From NCBI GenBank assembly GCA_030432695.1, contig JAUILN010000001.1, forward strand, positions 496,001-560,000: a stretch of 64,000 nt of DNA, in the 5' to 3' direction. The position numbers were made by a program, and so were the translations under genes. Positions within the stretch are counted from its first letter, which is position 1. Each line of letters starts with the position of its first letter. Below, in pieces: positions 58,258 to 64,000 of this stretch. This DNA is from a bacterium (GTDB lineage Bacteria; Planctomycetota; UBA1135; UBA2386). The notes under the pieces are model-generated. The model was given only the letters and a program-made list of their open reading frames with translations, ran no database searches and was not told the origin of the DNA.

Positions 58258-59212
58258 AGCTCTCCGGCCCGCGAAGTGCCTGCCGCTTCGAACTGCATCA
58301 GCTGGCGCGGCATCGCCCTGACCGTGGTGTCGAGGTCTTGGCCGTGGGCATCGGACCGTTCGAGCAGTCGCGTCTGCTGCCAGCCGTCGGCCGTGACGAC
58401 GAACGGCAGGATCCGCTTCAGCGGGGCACGCAGCCTCGCGGAGCAGCGGCGGGGCGGTCGCGGGCAGGTCCTGGTGACCGCGCGGGATCGGGCTGTAGGC
58501 GGTGTAGTAGACGCGGCGCAGCGCGTGCCGGGTGTAGAGCGCGGTGCGGCGGCGCGGGCGGCGGGCGACCTGGTCGGCGCGCGGCGCGCGTCCTTGGCGG
58601 CGCGGATCGCGGTGTGCAGCGTGCGCATCGAGTCCTCGGCCGCGGCGATGGTCCGCTCGGGGGCGAGGCGGTCGAGATCCTGCTGGCTCGGCGGCTCGAT
58701 GTTGGCGCTCAACCGGTCGGCCCAACGCCCGGCGCGCTGCAGGGCCTCCGCCGACGCGCCGACCACGCCCTTCAGGTGGATGTAGCCGAAGAAGCGCTGC
58801 TCCTCGCGGCGCTTGCGCGCCACCTCGGTGAGGCGATCCATCGTGGAGTCCGCGTCGCCGGCGACGCCCGAGGACCGGAACCGGCCCTCGATGTAGTTGC
58901 GCGTGAAGACCAAGGAAGCACGCCGAAATCGATCGTGAGCCGAACGACCTCGTCGACCGTGAAGGCCGCGCGCGGCACGTCGTTGCCGATCCGGTTGACG
59001 CAGTAGCGGCAGTCGTGGATGCAGGCGTTGGTCAGCAGGATCTTCAGCAGCGACACGCAGCGGCCGTCGGGCGTGTAGCTGTGGCAGATCCCCATGCCGG
59101 TGGCGTTGCCGAGGCCGCGTCCTCCGTTGGAGCGCTTCGCGCCGCTGCTCGCGCAGGCGGCGTCGTACTTGGCGGCGTCGGCGAGGATGCGCAGCTCGTC
59201 GCTCAGGTCCAC
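58254..59212 (-). pseudogene. Radical SAM protein linked to UDG (rSAM_link_UDG type), broken by frameshifts and deletions
   Basis: Remains of the radical SAM partner of UdgX/DUF4130 systems. GTG at 59212 opens DLSDELRILADAAKYDAACA and NATGMGICHSYTPDGRCVSL, then LLTNACIHDCRYCVNRIGND with the CxxxCxxC-type iron-sulfur motif. The frame breaks near 58920. A second frame gives VFTRNYIEGRFRSSGVAGDA ... FGYIHLKGVVGASAEAL and AGRWADRLSANIEPPSQQDL. Near 58550 a third frame gives ALYTRHALRRVYYTAYSPIP ... APPLLREA, and near 58435 the C-terminal RAPLKRILPFVVTADG ... PRQLMQFEA returns to frame 2. Two stretches conserved in the family, before LYTRHALRR and after PPLLREA, are gone. A functional product is not possible without repair. 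The stop still overlaps the fusion gene as GTGA. Confidence 0.8.
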
Positions 59213-59290
59213 GGGCGGGAGCCTGTCGAACAAAACCCGAACCTGTCCAGGGTCTCGATCCGGCTGGCGCGATGCGTTAGTCCCGCCGTC

Positions 59291-59776
59291 GTGCAGCCGA
59301 GCCTCGACCTGACGATCCCGCTCGCCGATCCCGCCGCCACCGAGCGGCTCGGGGAGCTCCTCGGCACCGGCCTGCAGATCGGCCAGATGCTGGCGCTGGT
59401 CGGCGAGCTGGGGGCGGGCAAGACCTGCCTCGCGCGCGGCGTGGCGCGGGGGCTCGCCGTCGACGAGCCCGACGAGGTCTCGAGCCCGACCTACCTGCTG
59501 GTGATCGAGCACGCCGGGCCGAAGCCGATGGTCCACATCGACGCCTACCTGCCGGCCAAGACCCGCGGGTTCCTGCTGGACGGCGGGATCGACTACCTCG
59601 AGGAGTGCGGCGGGGTGGCGGTGGTGGAGTGGGCCGACCGGATCCGCGACCTCTGGCCGCCGGAGACCCTGGAAGTGCAGCTCGCGGCCGACGAGGCGGG
59701 GGGGCGGGTCGCGCGGCTGAGGGGGCCGGAGGTGTTCGGCTGGGTGCGGGAGGCGCTGCAGGACGGCGGGATCTAG
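59291..59776 (+). CDS. tsaE: tRNA threonylcarbamoyladenosine biosynthesis ATPase TsaE
   Basis: A 161-residue small P-loop ATPase that drives turnover of the TsaD-TsaB complex in t6A37 tRNA modification. Walker A VGELGAGKT (37-45) and SSPTYLLVIEHAGPKPMVHI (the strand with DAY) are clear. LDGGIDYLEECGGVAVVEWA resembles the Walker-B-type acidic strand with the WAD motif of the family. The length fits TsaE (about 150). The start is GTG at 59291 (preceded by TTAGTC, -10-like), because the in-frame longer version overlaps the broken radical SAM gene. It acts in the same pathway as tsaC at 26120, but the two are not linked in an operon. It is divergent from the radical SAM pseudogene. Confidence 0.92.
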   Translation: MQPSLDLTIPLADPAATERLGELLGTGLQIGQMLALVGELGAGKTCLARGVARGLAVDEPDEVSSPTYLLVIEHAGPKPMVHIDAYLPAKTRGFLLDGGIDYLEECGGVAVVEWADRIRDLWPPETLEVQLAADEAGGRVARLRGPEVFGWVREALQDGGI

Positions 59777-59834
59777 TGGTCCGATTCACCCATCTGGGGC
59801 AGTATCCGCGGATCCTGACGCCGCGGGCTTCGTT

Positions 59835-59876
59835 GGACCATCCTCGGCGTGTCCACCAACACGCCTGCGGTGGTCC
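59835..59876. other. Two-tier stem-loop after tsaE
   Basis: GGACCA (59835-59840) pairs with TGGTCC (59871-59876), and inside it GGCGTGT (59846-59852) pairs with ACACGCC (59859-59865), with 5-base internal loops. No T tract follows. It may be a terminator for tsaE or a structured 5' region before the ECF gene. Confidence 0.3.
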
Positions 59877-60054
59877 GCCTCGCCCACAACGCCAGTCTCT
59901 CGCGGATCACATGCCCCATCTGCATGAATCACACCATTAGAGGGGGGCTGCTCCAGATGCCGATCCTGAGGTGAGGTCTATGGAACGGTGGAGGGCGGCC
60001 CGTCGGGGCTTTCCGCTGAACCCGCCCTGCCGCATCCTCGTTCCCTGCACCACC

Positions 60055-60744
60055 ATGCGCCTACGCCCCGGAACCGCGGACCCCGACCCCGAGACGGGCG
60101 ACGACCTGCTCGTCCGCTACCGCGACGGCGACGCGGAGGCCTTCGACCGGATCGTCGCCGAGTTCCAGCCGCGGTTGGTGCAGTTCTTCCATCGCCTCTG
60201 CTGGGACGTCGGCCGCGCCGAGGACCTGACCCAGACGCTGTTCATGAAGCTGCTGCGCGGGGCGCAGCGCTACCGGCCCGAGGGCAAGCTCGCGACCTAC
60301 GTGTTCCGGGTCGCCACCAACCTCTGGATCGACCACTACCGGGCCAACGGGCCCAAGCGCCGGCTGTTCTCCCTCGACCAGGCGGTGTCGAACGGCTTCG
60401 AGCCGACCACCGTCCATGCGGCGCGCTCACCGGACGCGATGAGCCCGGTCGACGCCGCGGAGCAACGTGAGGAGCGCGCGCGGCTGCGCAGCGCCCTCGA
60501 GCAGCTCACCGAGCCCCACCGACTGGTGTTCGAGCTCGCGGTCTACCAGGAGCTGCCCTACCTCGAGGTCGGGAAGATCCTCGATATCCCGGTCGGGACG
60601 GTGAAGTCTCGCATGCACAACTCGGTGAAGGCGCTGAAGGAGCTGCTCGCGGAGGAGGCCGGACAGCGTGAGGCGACCTTTCGCGGAGGATCCGTCGGAA
60701 GTAACTCGGCGGGACGGCTCTCGGCGGGAGGGGCGGCGGGATGA
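60055..60744 (+). CDS. ECF-type RNA polymerase sigma factor
   Basis: A 229-residue ECF sigma factor. Region 2 covers LVRYRDGDAEAFDRIVAEFQ, EDLTQTLFMKLLRGAQRYRP and LATYVFRVATNLWIDHYRAN. Region 4 covers LEQLTEPHRLVFELAVYQEL and LEVGKILDIPVGTVKSRMHN, with a tail after the last helix (EAGQREATFRGGSVGSN) that carries no known motif. The ATG at 60055 starts the conserved part; the open frame goes 28 codons further up. Its stop overlaps the next start (ATGA), so the downstream membrane protein is the likely anti-sigma factor. The target regulon is unknown. It has typical region-2/4 linker length, unlike the fused sigma at 4546. Confidence 0.92.
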   Translation: MRLRPGTADPDPETGDDLLVRYRDGDAEAFDRIVAEFQPRLVQFFHRLCWDVGRAEDLTQTLFMKLLRGAQRYRPEGKLATYVFRVATNLWIDHYRANGPKRRLFSLDQAVSNGFEPTTVHAARSPDAMSPVDAAEQREERARLRSALEQLTEPHRLVFELAVYQELPYLEVGKILDIPVGTVKSRMHNSVKALKELLAEEAGQREATFRGGSVGSNSAGRLSAGGAAG

Positions 60745-62504
60745 TCGGTAATCGTTGGTACGGTGAGGGAGGCGGCGACCGTCCGCGTCGGGTCGAAGGG
60801 GGTCGCATCGCGGCGACTCCGTTGATCGATGGGGACCAGGTCGACCTCACCGCCTTCGCCTGTGGCGAGGGGGATGCTGCGGAGCGCGAGTCGGTCCGGT
60901 CGGCGATCGCGGGGGATCTGGAACTCGCGGCCGAGTTCGCCGAGACCCTCGACGTGTTGGCGACCGCACGGGAACTCGCGGACACCGTCGCGCAGCAGGC
61001 CTCCTGTGTGCCGTCTGCGGATGCCTCCCGTGGTCCGTCTCCGGGTGTTTCAGGCGTGCCGTCCACTCGGGTGCGGTGGCTCGACAAGCACCGAGGCGTC
61101 GCGTTGGCGGTGGCGGCGCGGCGGCGGCTGGCGTTGCGCGGCGTGTCGTTCGGTGCCGGTGGCCGGCGGGCCCTCTGGGCTGCCCGGGCCAGCGTCGCAC
61201 TGCGGGTCGCTGCGGTGGCGCTGGTCTGGTTCGGGATCAGCTGGGCTGTCTTCGGAGAAGGTCTCGGTGTGCTGTTCGGTCGCCCGACCGGGGCCTCCGC
61301 AGAACAGCCGGCTGGCTTCGGTCGCTGGAGTGCGGGGGCGTCGTTCGCCGCCGCCGGCGGAGGTGGGCAGGGTGATCGTGCGCTGGGTGATCTGCTGCGA
61401 CCCGACATCCTGCCGGTCGACGATCCGCGGTTCGCGGCCGCGTACCGCGAGCTGGCCGACCGCCCGATCACCTTCGAGGGGCCGATCGATTCGCCGGTCG
61501 GGACGTCACCGTCGCTGTTCCGCGGCTGGGTGCAGGCCGAGAACCTGCTCGCCCAGCTGCGCCGTGAGTCGATGGTGCGGTTCTCTGCGGTCGAGCGAGC
61601 GCGCGTGCGTGCCGCCACCGGACTCGCGGACCTGGACGACCGCTGTGCGGCGTTGGCCGACGAGGTCGCGGCTCGACTCGAGGTGGCGCTCGACGCCGGG
61701 AATCCTCCGCAGGGTGACCGGCCATTCGGGGACATCCTGTACGGCGTGCGGGGCCTGTTGGCCGCCGGGTCCACGCGGCACGTCGGTCCGCACAGCGAGG
61801 TGGTGCGGCGTGGAGCCGAGGTGCTGACCGCTGCGGTCGAGGCGGCGTTCGGGCCGGGGACTTCTTCGGAGCGGTTCGTCCGGCCGGTCACGGTCGGTGA
61901 GGCTTCCTCCGCGTTGGCCGCGTTGGCGGAGTTGGCGGTGGTCGACGGCGAGGAGGTCGGTGGCTTCGTCGCTGCGCGCAGCGAGGAACTCTGCCGACAG
62001 GTCCTCACCCCGCGCGAGGACGGCGGTCGGCCCGCGCTGCTGCACTGGAACACCGAGGGGGAGGCCCTCGCGGATGCCGGCCGGCTGTTGCGTCTGGCAC
62101 CTGCCTACGGGGCCCATGCGGGTCTCGCGTTCCGGGCCCGGATGATGATCGCCGCCCATCTGGGCGAGCGGATCGAGCGCGCGGCCGGCAGCGAACGTCC
62201 GGAGCTGTTGGCATCGCAGCTCTACGGCTTCGGCGACCTCGTCGACCGTGCGGCGGCCGACCACCGAATGTCGGTGTGGCGCCTGCGCCACCTGACCGCA
62301 GATTACGTGGTGGTGCACCAGTTCGCCTGGAGCCGCTATCCAGTGCGGTCGGGGTGGGCGGGCCTGCAGGCCGAACTCCGCCTGCTGGCGGGTCTGCCGA
62401 CCCCGGATTCGTGTGCGCAGGCCGGAGCCCTGCTGCTCACGCTGTGCACCAACGTGGCCGCGCCGGGCATCCTCGACGTGGTGGCCGCGCGCGAGCACGG
62501 CTGA
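60741..62504 (+). CDS. Large membrane-anchored putative anti-sigma factor
   Basis: A 587-residue protein. The N-terminal acidic segment (DLTAFACGEGDAAERESVRS, about 35-54) resembles the cytoplasmic start of anti-sigma factors, without a zinc-binding His-Cys-Cys motif. One membrane segment follows at about 152-174 (ALRVAAVALVWFGISWAVFG). The remaining 400 residues are probably periplasmic, helical and repetitive (for example LADLDDRCAALADEVAARLE and RVRAATGLADLDD), a size larger than usual for ECF anti-sigma factors. The ATG overlaps the ECF stop as ATGA. Partner status is inferred from this coupling and layout; no family is recognised for the large domain. It is followed by the TolC-like gene 46 bases downstream, so all three may form one operon. 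Confidence 0.68.
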   Translation: MIGNRWYGEGGGDRPRRVEGGRIAATPLIDGDQVDLTAFACGEGDAAERESVRSAIAGDLELAAEFAETLDVLATARELADTVAQQASCVPSADASRGPSPGVSGVPSTRVRWLDKHRGVALAVAARRRLALRGVSFGAGGRRALWAARASVALRVAAVALVWFGISWAVFGEGLGVLFGRPTGASAEQPAGFGRWSAGASFAAAGGGGQGDRALGDLLRPDILPVDDPRFAAAYRELADRPITFEGPIDSPVGTSPSLFRGWVQAENLLAQLRRESMVRFSAVERARVRAATGLADLDDRCAALADEVAARLEVALDAGNPPQGDRPFGDILYGVRGLLAAGSTRHVGPHSEVVRRGAEVLTAAVEAAFGPGTSSERFVRPVTVGEASSALAALAELAVVDGEEVGGFVAARSEELCRQVLTPREDGGRPALLHWNTEGEALADAGRLLRLAPAYGAHAGLAFRARMMIAAHLGERIERAAGSERPELLASQLYGFGDLVDRAAADHRMSVWRLRHLTADYVVVHQFAWSRYPVRSGWAGLQAELRLLAGLPTPDSCAQAGALLLTLCTNVAAPGILDVVAAREHG

Positions 62505-62550
62505 GGCTCGCGATTGCCTTCGGCGGGGGCATGCCGGAACATGCTGGCGG

Positions 62551-64000
62551 ATGCACGCTTCGCCCCCACGGATCGTCCAGCGGCGCGCCGCGAACCACCC
62601 GCTCTGCGGGTTGGTCCTTGCCGTTCTGACCGCGACCGCCCTGCCGTCCCAGGAGGGTGAGACCGGGCCCGGTCGTCCGGAGGCCGGCGGAACGCAGTCC
62701 GGCCGCCGGGACGGGAACCCCCAAGACCCCGACGCCCAGGATCGTCCCAGCGCGATCCGTCGCGAGGGTGAGGCCCCGCAGGATCCCGACGGAACTCGGG
62801 GGGTGCAGGGCGAGACACCCCGCGAGGCGATCGCCATCCCCTCGGACGTGGGAGGCGGCGAGCGGGTGTTCGAGCTGACGCTGTACGACGCGCTGCGTCT
62901 CGGCCGTCTCAACAACCTGTCGTTGAAGGCCGCGGCTCTGACGCCGCTGCAGCTTCGCGAGGACCTGCGGGTCGACGAGGCGTTCTTCGAGCCCGAGCTG
63001 TTCGGCTCGGCCAACATCGGCCGGTCGCAGGATCCGCCGCGGAACATCTTCCAGCCGGCGATCACCCGCGAGACCATCAACGGCAACATCGGGATGCGGC
63101 AGCGCCTGGTCACCGGCGGTCTCTACGAGCTCACGTTCACGCCGCTACGCGTGAAGCAGCAGACCAACACGCCGGGCTTCCCCTCGCAGCTCTACACCAT
63201 GGAGGCGCAGGCGCAGCTCACCCAGCCGCTGCTCCGCGGCGCGTGGACCGAGTCGACCCTGAGCGAGGTGCGCCGCTCGGAAGCGGCGTTGGAGGCCGGC
63301 AACGCGCGGCTGGAGCGCACCGTGCAGGACACCCTGATCCAGATCGTCGAGGCCTACTGGGAGCTGGTGTTCTCGCGCGAGGACTACCGTGTGACCTACC
63401 AGGCCCTGGAGTTGGCGCGCGAGCAGCTGCGTATCACCAGCGAGCGGATCCGGGTCCGCGAACTCGCCGAACGCGACCGGGTGTTCGACGAGGCCCAGGT
63501 GGCGCTGCGCCGCGAAGAGCTGATCCGGGCAGAGAACGAGATCCGAAGGCGTGAGGACGCGCTGCGACAGCAGCTGTTCGACGACTCCGACGGCCTCCTG
63601 TGGAATCGCAACCTGCGGCCGGTGTCGGCGATCGAGGGCAACTTCGCGGTGCCGAAGCTGGATTGGCGCGAGGCCGCGCGTTCGGCGCTGCAGCTGCGGC
63701 CGGATCTCCGGGCACTCCGCGCGGACGTGCGCCGTGCCGAGGTCGCCTACGAGCGGGCGTGGCGCGACGTGCTGCCCCAGCTCGACCTCGTGGGCAGCTA
63801 TTCCACCGACGGTGCGCAGGCCAGCTCCAACAAGACCTGGGAAGACGTGACGAGTCTCGAGTTCCCCGACTGGAGTGTCGGCCTGACGCTGTCCGTCCCG
63901 ATCGGCAACAACGCGGCCCGGGGTGCGCGCGACGCGGCGGCCTTCGCTTTGGAGCAGAGTCGGCGCCAGCTCTACGCCGCCGAGCTCGACGTGACGCGCG
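62551..64000 (+). CDS. TolC-family outer-membrane efflux protein, N-terminal part (cut by right edge)
   Basis: At least 483 codons, open at the window end. The signal peptide (about 17-33) ends ALPSQ. A low-complexity Gly/Pro/Arg/Asp-rich linker (about 36-98) precedes LTLYDALRLGRLNNLSLKAA, the typical entry of an outer-membrane efflux (OEP) domain. Long coiled-coil helices follow, for example EVRRSEAALEAGNARLERTV, QIVEAYWELVFSREDYRVTY, RITSERIRVRELAERDRVFD and DWREAARSALQLRPDLRALR, then DVRRAEVAYERAWRDVLPQL and the second OEP start. This is the trimeric channel of tripartite efflux or type I secretion systems; no inner-membrane or periplasmic partner is visible before the edge. The long linker after the signal is not usual for TolC and could be cell-wall associated. 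The ATG at 62551 starts the signal peptide. Confidence 0.9.
   Translation, partial: MHASPPRIVQRRAANHPLCGLVLAVLTATALPSQEGETGPGRPEAGGTQSGRRDGNPQDPDAQDRPSAIRREGEAPQDPDGTRGVQGETPREAIAIPSDVGGGERVFELTLYDALRLGRLNNLSLKAAALTPLQLREDLRVDEAFFEPELFGSANIGRSQDPPRNIFQPAITRETINGNIGMRQRLVTGGLYELTFTPLRVKQQTNTPGFPSQLYTMEAQAQLTQPLLRGAWTESTLSEVRRSEAALEAGNARLERTVQDTLIQIVEAYWELVFSREDYRVTYQALELAREQLRITSERIRVRELAERDRVFDEAQVALRREELIRAENEIRRREDALRQQLFDDSDGLLWNRNLRPVSAIEGNFAVPKLDWREAARSALQLRPDLRALRADVRRAEVAYERAWRDVLPQLDLVGSYSTDGAQASSNKTWEDVTSLEFPDWSVGLTLSVPIGNNAARGARDAAAFALEQSRRQLYAAELDVTR

Noticed and set aside
57382..58725. A single long minus-strand protein of 447 codons across the broken repair genes
   Set aside because: Only two parts of it match families, in the middle of two different genes; the frame is continuous by chance in GC-rich DNA while the true genes change frames.
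59971..60054. N-terminal extension of the ECF factor by 28 codons
   Set aside because: The stretch is Arg/Pro-rich and unlike sigma factors; the ATG at 60055 fits the family start.

Overview
The window is a very GC-rich, gene-dense bacterial chromosome segment that most resembles a planctomycete (Planctomycetota). The lineage call is an inference from gene content: ECF sigma factors paired with serine/threonine kinases, a sulfatase next to a DUF1080 protein, large exported proteins with carboxypeptidase-regulatory-like repeats, a prepilin-type protein, and giant double-length UvrA proteins. No rRNA or tRNA gene, CRISPR array, insertion sequence or phage module was recognised.

Left part (1-16250). 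The 5' end of monomeric isocitrate dehydrogenase leaves the left edge, followed by a coupled pair (secreted prenyltransferase-fold protein, then an ABC-F ATPase). A 1041-residue ECF sigma factor continues through a membrane segment into a long repeat-rich extension. Then come a COG3910-type ATPase, a divergent DUF1080/sulfatase pair, and an operon reading leftwards: ECF sigma factor, Ser/Thr kinase, secreted protein.

Middle-left (16261-35058). Two tandem paralogous anchored repeat proteins are separated by what looks like the fossil 5' end of the neighbouring peptidase gene, a trace of the tandem duplication. Next are an X-Pro-peptidase-like hydrolase, a CoA-disulfide-reductase-like enzyme with a rhodanese domain, tsaC, a GST, a secreted beta-helix-like protein, a PadR regulator with its membrane partner and a palindromic operator candidate, two Kelch-like secreted paralogs, a beta-lactamase-fold hydrolase and a prepilin-like protein.

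DNA-repair core (35059-59212). Two giant UvrA proteins lie here. One (1630 residues) lacks the UvrB-binding domain in both halves (UvrA2-like). The other (1948 residues) keeps it in both halves. Each looks like two UvrA units fused head to tail, with four ATPase modules. The larger one opens a chain of six overlapping or touching genes: uvrA, an XPB-type helicase, its helicase-associated partner, thiE, a small S26-like protein and thiL. Running against thiL is a decayed pair: a uracil-DNA-glycosylase-family (UdgX-type) fusion protein and its radical-SAM partner. Both carry frameshifts and have lost conserved segments.

Right end (59291-64000): tsaE, an ECF sigma factor overlapping a large membrane-anchored putative anti-sigma factor, and a TolC-family outer-membrane protein cut by the window edge.

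Non-coding elements include two perfect palindromes sharing the core GTGCCAGGCAC, a 34-bp tandem repeat with an inverted centre, a roughly 105-bp sequence present twice in opposite orientation, and several -10-like hexamers a few bases before start codons that suggest leaderless mRNAs. All identifications come from reading the sequence; no database search was run.
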